NCBI GenBank assembly: GCA_905221605.1 | Contig: CAJNDS010002298.1 | Coordinates: 72,001-136,000, forward strand | Direction: 5' to 3' | From: Symbiodinium natans | Lineage: Eukaryota > Sar > Dinophyceae > Suessiales > Symbiodiniaceae | DNA length: 64,000 nucleotides | Part shown: piece by piece, positions 34,791 through 45,870 of the stretch | How positions within the stretch are numbered: position 1 is the first letter of the stretch | Layout of the letters: each line of letters starts with the position of its first letter | Notes under the pieces: model-generated | The model's input: only the letters and a program-made list of their open reading frames with translations | Databases searched by the model: none | What the model was told of the DNA's origin: nothing | Translations under genes and position numbers: made by a program

Positions 34791-35097
34791 GGGCGGGCAA
34801 ACTCTCCAAGTACCACTCTTCATCAGGTGCGCACAACTCACATTTCTTGGAAGCAGCGACTTGAGGAAGTCTCATGTGAAGGGTCAAGATATCGCCATTC
34901 TGCAATCTTGCTCGTTTGACTGTTGCTCCTGCAGGTACTTCATTGCCAACAGAATCCAGCAGGCGTCCTTTGCCAGCCTTGCCGGCCGCCAGAGCATTGT
35001 GAGCGCGTTGGTTCAATGTCTCAACAGAAGCATCCTCCGGCGTCTCGAGAGAAACGCTCTTGCCACTCAACAGATGCACATCAACCGAGATTGGCAT
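33046..35097 (-). CDS. Ubiquitin-like domain plus RCC1-type repeat protein
   Basis: I take the start at ATG 35097 (MPISVDVHL), because the N-terminal ubiquitin-like fold begins there; an upstream in-frame ATG at 35196 would add 33 residues of no obvious homology. Residues about 1-78 resemble a ubiquitin-like fold (LLSGKSVSLETPEDASVETL, then LQNGDILTLHM). From about residue 100, fourteen tandem repeats of about 41 residues follow with core AFAALLGDGSVVTWGDADCG and tail QDQLKNVHHIQAS, an RCC1/HERC-like beta-propeller pattern. The ORF ends at a one-base frameshift just after repeat 14. Large tandem families of this protein are typical of Symbiodinium (established knowledge, from memory); they are often annotated as HERC-like E3 ligases, although no HECT domain is present here. 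No introns are evident. Confidence 0.85.
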   Translation of the reverse strand: MPISVDVHLLSGKSVSLETPEDASVETLNQRAHNALAAGKAGKGRLLDSVGNEVPAGATVKRARLQNGDILTLHMRLPQVAASKKCELCAPDEEWYLESLPALPAFAAILGDGSVTTWGYDCGDSRAVQDRLKDVLHIQASVAAFAALLGDGSVVTWGDADCGGDSSAVQDQLKNVHHIQASFNAFAALLGDGSVVTWGDADNGGDSSAVQGQLKDVRCIQASRMAFAALLGDGSVVTWGDAACGGDSSAVQNLLKNVNHIQACDDAFAALRADGSVVTWGNAVFGGDSRAVQDQLRNVKRVQATCDAFAALQGDGSVVTWGTAFHGGDSSAVQDQLRNVCCIQASSYAFAALLGDGSVVTWGDADCGGDSNVVQYQLKNVQRVQASVKAFAALLGDGSVVSWGDAACGGNSSAVQGQLKDVRCIQASSAAFAALLGDGSVVTWGHADCGGDSRAVQMQLKHVQHIQASDTAFAALLGDGSLVSWGKVACGGVSSAVQKPLNNVQASFDAFAALLGDGSVVTSGIAARGGDSSVVQDQLRNVNHIQASRMAFAALLGDGSVVAWGDTNSGGDSSAVQDQLRNVCCIQASSYAFAALLGDRSAVTWGAAACGGDSSAVQDQLKNVHHMQANEMAFAALVGDGSVVTWGHVACGGDSSAVQNQLKDVHCIQASSMLLLRFFATDL

Positions 35098-35157
35098 GGC
35101 GGCGTCGCAAATAAAATGGCTTTGTCCCACACGCGCAAACTTTGCGCCCCAGACACC

Positions 35158-35222
35158 TACCCTAACCGTTCCTAAACCCCTGTAGGCCCTAAACATGCCT
35201 AAACACTTTGAACCCTGAAACT
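35158..35222. repeat. Short CCCTAAA-type remnant
   Basis: CTACCCTAACC, CCTAAACCCC and further degenerate heptamers just upstream of the RCC1-repeat gene start. Confidence 0.7.
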
Positions 35223-38200
35223 TGCACCCTTGCCCCCGGGAAACCCATCATTTGGTCACCCTGTCTGAGCCCTGCGGGTTTCAGAAATACAACAGATCTC
35301 GATTCTGTGGCACACCCCTGTGGCAGTCAAAATATCAGGACTCAAGCTACTGGGTCCAGCGGGGTTCGAACGGAAGAATCAAGAGAAAGCGCTCAATTAA
35401 ATCCGCGGACTCCGCCAGCTCTCCCCATCATGAGCAAAGAGCACCCCAGGGAAGCATAGGGCCCACAAACAAAAACATCGCGCCATCGCGCCTCGCAACC
35501 TTGAACGCGCCTTTCTCAGAACTGCGGCCGACCGGTTAAGTGACATGTTGAAAAAGGTGCTGGGCGTTAGAACGTTGCTTGCTTACGTTGCTTAGTCACC
35601 GATGCTCAAGAAAGTTTCATGGAAGCTTGTGGGAAGTGCGACGTCTTCAAGTTTGCACCTGAGCACCCACTTCTGAGGGCGCTGTGCCACGAATAACGGG
35701 CGAGCCACTGAAGGCTCAAAATCTCCAAGGCCTTACAAGCCCCTAGCGGCCCCTAACGGCCCCCTTCAAACCCCAAAGTGTCCAAGTGGGCATCCCCCCC
35801 CGTACTCACGGCCTCCACAGGCGCACTCAAAGCCAAGTAGGAGCCGTCCGGTGACCAGGCACGGCCGGCGCAGCCCGAGGCCGACTGAACACGCTTGGGG
35901 GGATGTTTTGGATCGGCGGGTGTTGGCCAAGGCTGCGCGGTTTGGGCCACGGTTTCGGGTTGGCTTCATTTCTTGCTTGGTGAAGGAAGTCTCTGTGACG
36001 GTATGGCAAGGCACCTTCCCCTCCACACCAGTGTAAATGCGTTGCCAGTACCTGCTCAGCAGCGAGATTGTGGAACCTCACATGCAATGGCTGCAAGGCC
36101 AACAGGGCCAAGCTCAACGGGCAAATCCTAGCAGACAGAAGCAAACTGAGCGTCCCGCTCATCTCCTGGCTGCTTGCGCTCCACCTGCAACAGGTGTTTG
36201 GCGACTAACCATCGAAGAAAAGGATCATGAGGTTCTTTAGTGTAGCAGCTGCTTTAAATGGAACTCGGCCTACAAGATCCAAATCCGTGCGGCAGATGGA
36301 GCAAACTTGGAGTAAATTGGGTCCCATGCAAAGTGCTGTCCATTGCAACCAAGCTGCCCAGAAATGCAAGCCTGTCACGCAGCAGCCACAGGCCTGGCAA
36401 CGCGTGCAGCAAAGGCTGTGCAACCTGCCTTTCAGGCCTCTGACCTCCTGAGAATTCTATGCCTCTCTCGGGTATGAAGCCTCTTCTTGAACATCTGTCA
36501 GTGGTAGCTGCATTGCTGTGATATCCCGTGTCCGTTGGAGCAACAGTCCGAAAACCTGCACACGAAACGCAAACCAAAGCACCTGCAACTATAGCTATTG
36601 ACGACCCTTTTCACTGCTCCCTGAAGGTCCTTCTCATGCTCTTGCCAAGTGGTGCGCGTGGCTGCGGGGTTCTGGGCGAGCGGCTGCGGGTGAGTTTAGA
36701 GGATTAGACCCTGAAACACGAGAAGTCCGTGATGGGTTCGTGTCGGGTTGATGAATGTGCTTCATGTCCTTCCTTGTTGATCTGTTAGACTACGTCCACC
36801 ATTCAGAGCTTTAGGCTTTTAAGGATTGGTTTGGCCCGTTTGGGAGGCACGGTGAGGGCTTGGCCGGCCCCCAAAGATGTGCACACGTTTTGAAAGCCAA
36901 ATTGGGTTTCTACAGAGATCAATGCATTCAGCGGTTGTTGGGATCTGTAGGGCACTACAGAACATTCAAACTTTGAGGGGGCTTTAATGGCTTTCAGAAG
37001 TAAGCGCCGTAGAAGCTGTAGAAACCGTGGAATCTTAGCTTTTGAATTCGAATGCAAAGAATATACCAAGGCAAAACATAGACACCATAAAGTTCATGCA
37101 GACCGGGATTCTTGTTTGCCAGATCTGGCTCCATGCCGCCTGGTATGCAAAACATCGCGGCGCCTGCAACGAACTTAACATGCTGCCGGGGCCGGCGTTT
37201 CGAAGTAGTTGTTGGCAACGCTGGAAATTGCAGGCCCGACTCATATCCCGCACGCTCCTCGCACGAAGTGTGCAGACTTGTCATTGCCGCCCTAAACCCT
37301 ACACCCTAAACCCTTAAACCCTAAACTTCTAAACCCTAAACCTTTAGGATTCTTTCAGGTGTTTGACTCCCAGCCTTGGTTCTGGAGCCCGTTTGACCGA
37401 AATTTGGCCTGTGCAGGTCTTCGGCCCTTCCGTGCGCGTCTCGACAAAGCCCATGGCTCGTGACAAAGTGGAGCAGAATCAAGTTGTGCTGTCCCGCGAC
37501 GCTTTACACAAAGCCCCGTGACCTGAAAGAGCATCGCCCCATCGTGGAAACGAAACCCCCCGGCTTGGGTTGATCAGTTTGTACCAGGGCGGCGCCTGCT
37601 TTTTGCTTTTGCACGCAGGTGCAAGCTGCGCTCGCAACTGAACAACATCCGAGATTTCTGTCTGCTCCACCTTCTGCATCAGCAATGAGTGTTTGTCGAG
37701 ACGTGAGGAGATTTCACGTGGGATTCGGGACCAGGACCACCTCCTTCCAGCACTGTAGCTGCAAAGCCCAAACGGCAAAGCTTCCCGCTTGATATACAAT
37801 CACACAAAAACTAACATGCCCAAGCCATGAAGGCGCACAACCTCGATTGAAGCCGACCCACGGCTTCAAAGTTTAGAAGCGGGCGTCATCGAAGCCAAGG
37901 AAACGCAGCCATCGACATCATGGGAACCATCAAAGTGCGACTCAAAGGGTCTTCAGTGCCCCAAGCCACCACCAAGGTAAGTTCTGCAACTGACCCCGCG
38001 CCCATCCTACAGTGTGCGATGATACCGGTTGGACTCTGAATCAACTTTCGGAGCGTGGTAACTCGGAAGCTGGGACCCGGTCGCAGCATGCCGCATCATC
38101 TTGGATTTCTGGAACATCCACCTCCTGAATGCCGGAATCTGCAGAGACTGCAAGCTGCACAATTTCGTTGGCGAGACTTCAGGCAGTGAATTTAGAGCCA

Positions 38201-39071
38201 CTTAACAGCTTAAGCAGCATTCAAAAACGCAGGTGCGCAAGTCCTGCCGCCCGTCTTTCCAGCTCGCGGCGGCCAGGTCGTGGTAGACCGTCTCGGGCCT
38301 CGTGGCTCGCCGTGGCCAGTAGTCGTGTAGACGGCTGAATGGTCTTACAGTTCAGTCTGGTTGAAGGCTTCGAGAACAGAAAGCGCATGAGGACTCATGA
38401 GGACTCTGCGCCTCGGCTTCACTGTAGATGCCTATTTGTTTTTACAGCCTTTGCTGAGAGTCGAGCTTGTATCCTACAGCCGGAACTCACATGTCACATG
38501 CAGCGATGGAGATCAAGCCGCTTGGAACGTTTGGAGCAATTATAACGCATGGAAACCGCAGCAAACGTGAGAAGGAGAGATATGGGTACATCAGGGCTCC
38601 CTGAAGGAGTACTTGGCGTCGCCATCAGGATGTGAGAGCAACTTGTTCGATTGCCGTGAGTTCGCGCTGAGGCCAGGAACCGGTGGCTGTACGACACTGT
38701 GCTCGCCTCCAAGCAAAAGGGAAAAGGAACTCGAAAATATCCAGGGTTCGCAGAGCTTCCGGGTTTAAGCGGGTCCCCGACCCCCCACTGCAAGATGCAA
38801 CTTGTTGAAAGAAAACGTCTGAGGCGCTATCTGGGTCATTCATTAATGAATCTACTCCAAATCTGGCGCAAATGCCAAAGTCCTGTCAGACACCAGTGCC
38901 TCCTGCGCCAAACGTACGGAGAATCCACTCAGATCCTACGCGAAAGGCAAGGGGTCATGGATTCGCGGACTGGGGCTTCGCATGTGCTCATAGTCCGATT
39001 GAGCCCCATGCCACAGGCGACCACCACGTAGATTGGAGGCTCAAAAAGCTCTGACAAAATCCAATCGGACA
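35223..39071. other. No supportable gene
   Basis: Short ORFs only on both strands. A telomere-type array lies at 37290-37345. No domain or splice model was recognised. Confidence 0.45.
37290..37345. repeat. Interstitial telomeric array, CCCTAAA orientation
   Basis: About seven CCCTAAA-type heptamers, several with one-base changes (CCCTACA, CCCTTAAA, CTTCTAAA). Confidence 0.88.
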
Positions 39072-39374
39072 TTAAGCGCATAATGTGTGAAGGGATCCAG
39101 TACAGTGTAGTCCCTTGGGTCCTGTGCTGATGGAATCTGGCCACCAGGCTTCACGAGGCGGACTGACACCCTCATGGGCAGCCCCGGGCGAAAGACCTCT
39201 TGGATTTTGGAGCTTTTCGCGGACTTGGGAGGATCTCGGAGCCTGTTCTACCCTTGTTGTCAATTTCAGAAAGAGGGGTGTTGAACAGATACGCATCTGG
39301 TGGCACATGGCAGGCACCTTCGTCCCATCTGCCAAGGCGATGTCGGCCTGCAAGTCAGAGCCTTCATAGAGCAC
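39072..39374 (-). CDS. Hypothetical exon-like ORF
   Basis: The first half of a 100-codon minus-strand ORF reads LYEGSDLQADIALADGTKVP and CHQMRICSTPLFLKL, with protein-like composition. The second half is less convincing and may be intron. No family recognised. Confidence 0.25.
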   Translation of the reverse strand: MLYEGSDLQADIALADGTKVPAMCHQMRICSTPLFLKLTTRVEQAPRSSQVREKLQNPRGLSPGAAHEGVSPPREAWWPDSISTGPKGLHCTGSLHTLCA

Positions 39375-40900
39375 CTGCGCATGGCATGGCGATGGGAACT
39401 TCGCAGCCGATCATGGAAGGAGCTCACAGCAGTGCACTGCAGCTCACTGTAGCTTGCCCTAGTTCACCCCCCCAAGAGAAGGCAAGAAGCAAAGCTGAAT
39501 TGCACGCGAGTAATAGGGTGAGAGAGTTCAGCTGAACTTCGTGGTTTTCCCCGTTTGTGTTTCCCCCCTCTCCCGGGCCCACCGGCAGCTGCGTCGCGGA
39601 GCTTTGCCTCTCCCCGGTGGCTCCATAGACCACCTGACTTACAAAAGGAAAGGCTGAAAAGAAAAGGAGAACCCAGACAAGGGGAGCAGGAGTTCTTCTC
39701 TTTTAGTTACAACAGATGTTTAGTCTTGGTTTTGGGCATAGCTGACCTCAACCACTCCTTTTGCAGAACAAGCCACGGATGCTTCCACTTGCAGTGTGCC
39801 GCCTCCTTGCGCGAACATACTGCACATTGCTGCTCTGCAGAATGAGACGGCGTGTTCAACAAACGCCTGACAAAAAAACGTGACATTCCGGATGGAGAGT
39901 TTTTTCTACAGCCGCAACAAAGCCCAAGCAAAAGGCTCTTCACTCTAATGGCTCTAATGGCTCTAATGCTGCTGGGGCGCGCAACTCGCTGCTTGGAAGC
40001 GTGAGTTCAAACGGCGTGGGCGCCGATGTCAGCCTTGCAACGTTGAAACTGATTCTCATCATCTGCGGGAGCACGCGCACAGGAGTTGACCACTCTATAC
40101 CGTAACACCCTGCGACCCTGGTGCCGGAAGCCGAAACACTGAACTCACTGAACATCCTGAACCAATTGGTCCCAGAATCGCACACGAGTTTGTGAGGAAC
40201 GGGTGGGGAAGAAGGAAGTTCTTCGATCTCAAAAAAAAATGTCCTTGAAAGCAACTGAATCACGTGAAGCCTTCAGCTTAGACTTTGTGATCAACTGCGT
40301 GGACTGGTGTCCCGTGCTCCCCGGCAGCTGAAGCCCGGCTAAGGACGCAAGTGCTCGGTGCTCCACACCTTGGATCTTAGTTAGTCACAAGGCGACTTGG
40401 GTTTATTTGGGAGTTCCATGGATTCCTTCTTGCCACGCTCCATCTAAGCTGCATGTCCATCAAACAATGCAGGCATCCTGTGGGGTTTCGGTTGCTACTG
40501 CAACTTGCGAGCTATGCGGTTGTAAACTAACTGATAACTCGAGAAAAATATTTACATTGCAGTCATTGCATCCTTTTCGAAACTTGCAACATCTTCAATC
40601 GCTGCACAGTACGTATATTTGATGCATTTCCTTGTGTTAAGGCCCAACATACAGGTTTCCTGTCACATGCAAGTAGACTTTGGACCCCACATAGTGTCGG
40701 GCTCGCGAAACTCTCATAAGCACGATGGTGTCGTCTGAGGCGCTAGGGTCGGGTGCCCGAAAGCATGTTGCCGAGGTACCTTGTTCATTCGAACTTGTGC
40801 TGTCCACTGCGTCAGCGACTCCTGAACGCATGACCTGCGGTCACAAAGTCTTGGCAAGTCGTCGCATTGCCAACAGGGTCATACTGGCCAGGCCTGTCTT

Positions 40901-40926
40901 CCCCCCCCCCCCCCCCCCCCCCCCCC
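40901..40926. repeat. Poly-C run, 26 bases
   Basis: The longest homopolymer in the window. Its exact length should be treated as unreliable in any assembly. Confidence 0.95.
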
Positions 40927-41536
40927 GTGCCCTGGCAAGTTTGACTGGAACCTTCAGCCATCGAGGTCCCCGAGCCCACCTCCCACGGCGACACCGGTGC
41001 CCACAGCGTCACCGACGCGACGCCAGGAACAGGCTCCCCGAAGGTGAAGTTTGCGGAGACCTTGTGACAGCAAGCAGAGAGCATCTTGTGCATTTATGGA
41101 TGGAGACGATTTCCCGAAATTGTCCGTGTGAACAGCAGAGGGCAGAAGGCTGATGCTGTCAGCAGAAGCAGGACAGCAACCCTCATGACCTAACGTCAGC
41201 CAAAAAATGATGCACGATGCCTTGCCAGTCACGGTCACTTCGCCGGCCGTGCTCCTGGAAGTTGACTCTAGTATCGGATGTTTGAGGCTTCAGGCTTAGT
41301 CCCTAGCACAACCTGCAACACCGTGTAACACAGTGGAGGAACACCGCGTAGCTCTTCTGACCGTGGGTAGTTCCGTAGAGCAACTGGCAGCAACCGCACA
41401 GCCGTCGTGCCTGCCATACGTCAGGTGGCTCTGGTCCAGCGCAACGCCCCTGCCCGTGGCTTGTCGGACATAGGAGCTATTTAGGAGATGTTAGAAAAAA
41501 TTGTAGAAAGATTTGAGTTGAGGACCCCCAGAGGGA

Positions 41537-41575
41537 AAGAGAGAGAGAGAGACAGAGAGAGCCAGAGAGAGAGTT
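41537..41575. repeat. GA microsatellite
   Basis: About 40 bp of AGAGAG with CC and CA interruptions. Confidence 0.9.
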
Positions 41576-42239
41576 TTCTCATCTGAGTTCTACGTCTCTC
41601 GTCGAGCGGCACTTCGAAGCGAGGCAGCACATACTCCTCCACGCCGAAGTATGCCTGGCTTAAAGGCTTAGCCGCTACCCAACAAGGCATTGAGCGGCAA
41701 CGAACGGCGCCATGATGTTTGTGCCCAAGGCTGTGAACGATTTGTAGCGCCTCCAGTGCAGACCCGCCGTGCAGACTTCGAACCCCCGCCCTGACTTAAT
41801 CTCTCTCGGGGCACCTCGGTGGAGGCTCCTGGCGAGTTGCTGTAGCATCGGTGTTTCACGTGTTTGGAAGACTTTTGGGGTTTATCATGCTCTGGATGGA
41901 TCCAAGCAAATGTGCCACGACACCCTACACCGGAGATAGGCCCTAACAACGTCCTTGCCCCAAGGCACCCCAAGGCACCCAGCGCGCAAGCGCACCTTTT
42001 TTCACTTCAAGCGAAGCAGCCGGTGAGCCATTGAGCGCCAATGCCCCCCGCGGCCGCTGCAGCAGTCACCGGCACGAAGCCGTGTTCCTGAGTTCCTGTC
42101 GCAAGGTGCATCCGGAAGCCGCTGCTGCCCATAAGTTCGGGTTGGCTTCTTGCCGCAGCCTGCCACAGCCCGAACCCACAAGCTCTAGAGACGGAGTTGT
42201 CGCCCCACATGCCACCCTCTGTGCTGGTTCATGTGGTTT

Positions 42240-43295
42240 CTATATCTGGTTCAGCTCATCAGCATCCAGAACCGAGCCAAGCTCAGGCATGCCTCGCGGA
42301 ATGCCACTGCTCTCGTTGGTCCAAAACCAAACTCGCCACAACTTTCGCTCTGTCCGACCTTTGTAGCCCTCTCGGCCATGCAGCATACGGTAGTTGTCAA
42401 TCAACAAGGCTTCCCCCTCATGCACAGTGAACCGATACGCCTGGGCAGCTTCTTGCTGGACGGCTGCGTCCACTGTCTTAAGCATGTCCTGCACCTTGTG
42501 CGCCTGATGTCCCTCAGGTTCAGACAGCGCCCACAAGCTTTGGTAGGGGCGCAAGTCAGTGCCAAGTCGCCCATTCTCATCCACCGTATCTGCTGCATCC
42601 TTGCACGCAAGGACTGAGGTTTGGCGGTGAAAGCGCAGCCGATGCATCGCATGCCGCTGTCTCTGTACGAGAGGGCCTCGGAACTCCTGGCCGTTCACGA
42701 AGCCCGGTGGAGATCGCTCCGTCTGGTCAACGGCCAGCGTCTGGGCCATCGCGGCCATCGCGCAGGTTTCGCTTTCGTCAGAGTCGTCTCTGTCGCCATC
42801 GCACAGCCGGCGAAGAACACGTTTCCCATCCACAACATAATTCTGGCCACCAGAATCACTTTGAGACTCGACCACGAAGGCAATGTAATCGGGCAGAAAC
42901 TCGCCATAGATGTATCCGTCTGTGTGCGGCAGAAGCGGCTTGCCAACAAGATCAAAAGGACTCGAGGTCAGGTTCTGCCGGAGATGGGCATGTTCCAGGT
43001 GAATGCCTTGCACTTTCGGGATTTTCGATACCAGGCGTCCTGGAAAGGTGAGGGACGGCAGGGCCGCAGCCTTCGCTTCCCACGTGCCGTCTGCAACGCT
43101 TACGCCGCTTATGCCCGTGAGGATCACAGCGCCATCAGCTGCGAGCGCTGCGTGTATGGCAGCCGTCTCCTGGATGGCGATGCGCTTGGGACCCTCCTGC
43201 AGGCCTGTTGGGGGGTCTTGCGTGCAGCTTTCGTCAGCACACCCAAGCGCCTGCAGGAACAGCACGTACTTGCACACAAGCATGTGTTGGAACAT
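42240..43295 (-). CDS. TauD/TfdA-family 2-oxoglutarate, Fe(II)-dependent dioxygenase
   Basis: An intronless 351-residue ORF. An in-frame TGA lies two codons upstream of ATG 43295, so this is the first Met. Residues 1-21 (KYVLFLQALGCA core) look like a signal or targeting peptide. ALAADGAVILTGISG (about 50-64) is the first strand of the double-stranded beta-helix fold. The iron ligands are H124 and D126 (LLPHTDGYIYGEF) and the distal H306 (MLHGREGYKGR); the 2-oxoglutarate-binding Arg is probably R317 or R321 in TERKLWRVW. Length and motif spacing fit the TauD/gamma-butyrobetaine-hydroxylase-like group, which hydroxylates small substrates such as sulfonates or quaternary amines. The substrate cannot be read from sequence. 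A 264-codon ORF on the opposite strand is its shadow. Nothing looks broken. Confidence 0.85.
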   Translation of the reverse strand: MFQHMLVCKYVLFLQALGCADESCTQDPPTGLQEGPKRIAIQETAAIHAALAADGAVILTGISGVSVADGTWEAKAAALPSLTFPGRLVSKIPKVQGIHLEHAHLRQNLTSSPFDLVGKPLLPHTDGYIYGEFLPDYIAFVVESQSDSGGQNYVVDGKRVLRRLCDGDRDDSDESETCAMAAMAQTLAVDQTERSPPGFVNGQEFRGPLVQRQRHAMHRLRFHRQTSVLACKDAADTVDENGRLGTDLRPYQSLWALSEPEGHQAHKVQDMLKTVDAAVQQEAAQAYRFTVHEGEALLIDNYRMLHGREGYKGRTERKLWRVWFWTNESSGIPRGMPELGSVLDADELNQI

Positions 43296-44866
43296 GATTC
43301 AATCTTTGCGTGTGCCTGTGCAGGCTTGAGCATGACACGTGCCAGCAGGTTGTTCTTGCACATGGCAACTTTACACAGGCCAGAAACTAAGCCGAGTATA
43401 GCTGAAGCTAGCTGAAGCTTCCACTGCCGCCCCAAAATCTCCAAAGGAGTCGCAATTGAACTTGGAAACCTTCCTTGAGCACAGAGGTCTCAGCACGTCT
43501 CTTCCCATCGAGCCTGAGCCGCTGGTGGCGGCAAGCAGCGCCGCCCTGGCCACGTGGCGACCGAGCAGCGGCTCCTGAGAGAACATGCGGAGAAATAACG
43601 AGAAGAACTGCGAAAAAACAAACAGAGTTGGAAGGGAAAAGCTGGGGAAAAAAGAAACCAACAAAACAGAGAGAGAGAGAGAGAGAGCGAGGGAAGTCAG
43701 GGAGGTCAACCAATAGCGAAAACATTTGGATAAAAGAAAATGGTGGACAGGCGCGCAACAGACCAATACCCACACCACAAAGGCACCCTGCGTCCTTGGC
43801 GATGGGAAACTCGAAGTCCACTACACCAGCCTCGCTTGTCTCCTTTGCCACCTTGACTCACCGAAGCAGACTCTACCACAATCGAGCTCGAGCCACGCAT
43901 TGCAGCCCATTGCTAAAGGGTGCTACACTCAGAATGAAAGATCCTGGTCAAGTCATTCTGCACTGGGTCATACTCTTGTGCTGATCATGACGGAACCATA
44001 AGCCCAACTCGCCTCCAGCAGCTTGAAGCCCTCGGGGCTCACAACCTTGTGGACTGGAGAACGGGTTCCATGGACACGAAAAGCACCAAAACATCTCCCT
44101 CGATCGCAGCGCGGGGCGCTCAGCTGTGCTCAGCTGGTGCTCAGCTGGTGCTCAGCTGGTGCTCAGGCCCAAAGTTCGTGTTTTGCCCTTTTCTTTTGCC
44201 TGACCAGCCCAACTCAACCGAACCGAACTCCAAAGCCTCCAGCCGCTCTGCCGTGCCTCGAAGCTGATGTTCCGCTGGAGCGGTTGCATGGCCTCGTTGC
44301 TGGGGATCCATGGTGATCTATATCCCTTCCGTATCCTGCTTACCACTTCCATGAAGCAACTCACCTTTTCCGAAGGAGGGTCTGGCTGCTACTTCTCGGT
44401 TTCCGTGTCCGCGCGGCGCCCGTCCCCCCTTCTGTGGCTCTCATGGTGGCCCAAAACCCCGCTCCCAAGAGTGGCGCGGGGTTTGCCCGTGGGATTTGTT
44501 TGGGGGGGGGGGGGGATGAGTCTGGGTGCCCAGCGTTCTGTGGTCGAAAACGCTGTCAAAGCTATAATTATGAGGCAAAGCCCGGTAAAACCCTGGAGTC
44601 CAAGAGTCTAAACCGCTACCCAACAAAGATCGAGTCGAGTGGCTGTGCTGGCAGCCAGAGCTCTGAAGCGAGCGACCTGCCCTGGCCTCAGGTCCGGATT
44701 CAGACGCACGGCTTGGTGTTTGAGCGTAGCATCTGAACTGTGTGTCTGAAGGAATATCAGGATGACCTACCCAAAGCCCAGGCTGCACAAGTGACGGAGA
44801 CACAAAGGCAGGGTCCTAGCGCAATGCAGCTTCGCATCGCATGTTGTAGCACCTAGCGTAGTAGAT
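43296..44866. other. No supportable gene
   Basis: The 5' flank of the dioxygenase gene. Contains a GA microsatellite at 43669-43690, an 11-12-bp tandem repeat (CTCAGCTGGTG) at 44118-44166 and a G run at 44503-44514. ORFs around the GA tract are compositional. Confidence 0.5.
44118..44166. repeat. Short CTCAGCTGGTG tandem repeat
   Basis: About four copies of an 11-bp unit ending in GCTCAGGCCC. The core CAGCTG is palindromic. Confidence 0.85.
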
Positions 44867-45253
44867 CTAGCCGAGTCCAGACCGATCATCTGTACTGCAG
44901 CACAGCAAGAAATAGAGCCTTCTTCCTACTGTAGTTGCAAACCCCAAAGCCCCTGCGCACAGAGGCTGTGAAGCTCTTGCACACAGCTCCCAGGCGCTGA
45001 AGACGAGACACTTGTACAGGGCTTTGTCTGCCTGCATCGGGTTTTTCGTGACTTCTGCAGGGCTTGGTTCAAGCTGGGCCCCCAGGATGCCGGCACGGTA
45101 AACTTTGAAAACTGACAGATATTGGCCATTGCAAGCCATACACCTCCGCTTGAATCGATGTGTAACACAGACGTGGAGAGCCTCCAGCAAAACAAGGCCG
45201 GCCGCAGAAGCAATCGTGACCTTCCCAGGACTCTGGCTGGGGCATATCAGCAC
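44867..45253 (-). CDS. Hypothetical ORF, 128 codons
   Basis: Minus-strand ORF with fairly balanced composition (contains QLEPSPAEVTKNPMQADKAL and ASAAGLVLLEAL). No family recognised, no clear start or splice boundary, and no coding neighbour. Confidence 0.22.
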   Translation of the reverse strand: MLICPSQSPGKVTIASAAGLVLLEALHVCVTHRFKRRCMACNGQYLSVFKVYRAGILGAQLEPSPAEVTKNPMQADKALYKCLVFSAWELCARASQPLCAGALGFATTVGRRLYFLLCCSTDDRSGLG

Positions 45254-45660
45254 TCGGGCTTGTCAGGGGGTGTAGTAGCAAGGACCATGAAACAACAATG
45301 AGCTTACAGGAATAGCTCGGCGCAACTCCTCAGGCCGGAGATTCAGAGAAGCCCCCGCTTCCATCGATTTCTCTTTCAAGTCTTGTCTTGCGCCGTGCCT
45401 CAGCACTCATCCCGGCTGGCTCCTGCAAAGGGAAGACAATGAGACCGAGCTATACTGCGCAAGAGACTTCGGCGAATTTTAGGGTCTACCAAAACCGGTG
45501 ACCGGTGGCTCTTGCAGTTTGATCGGGGTAGAGCCACTACCAGACTACCAGTTGCGTGTTGACTCAGTTTGGACAACAGCCCGATTCTGGAAACATACTG
45601 TACGAAGAGTGGGCTGCACACTCACCAAGCAAGTGTTTCCACACTTCGATTTCACTGATT
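45254..45660. other. Nothing recognised
   Basis: About 400 bp of ordinary composition between the hypothetical ORF and a telomere-type array. No motif seen. Confidence 0.5.
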
Positions 45661-45862
45661 CCCTCTAAACCCTAAACCCTAGACCCTAAACCCGACACCC
45701 TAGACAATGAACCCTAAACCCTAAACCCGAAACACTAAACTCTCCTCCACCAAGTAGGATCCGGCGGCCAGGTCCGAGGGCAGCGTCAGAGAGTAGAGAC
45801 CCTGAGAGGAGTTCACGACTGCCCTCCTTAAGGGAGTTACCCCTAAACCCCTAAACCCTGAA
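45661..45862. repeat. Degenerate telomere-type arrays, CCCTAAA orientation
   Basis: Two clusters, 45661-45740 and 45838-45862, of CCCTAAA with variants (CCCTAGA, CCCGACA, CCCGAAA). They directly abut the foldback element at 45871-46059. Confidence 0.88.
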
Positions 45863-45870
45863 CATGGGTG

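Larger units (their letters stand above)
39375..42239. other. No supportable gene; poly-C and GA tracts
   Basis: Contains a 26-base pure C run at 40901-40926 and a GA microsatellite at 41537-41575. ORFs are short and unremarkable. This is the 3' flank of the dioxygenase gene at 42240. Confidence 0.5.

Noticed and set aside
34219-35175. 318-codon plus-strand ORF over the RCC1-repeat gene (and other plus ORFs at 33470-34187)
   Set aside because: Antisense shadows of the repeat-coding strand; the minus strand gives the ubiquitin-like and RCC1 pattern.
42621-43415. 264-codon plus-strand ORF
   Set aside because: Shadow of the TauD-family gene, whose minus-strand translation has the full iron-ligand motif set.
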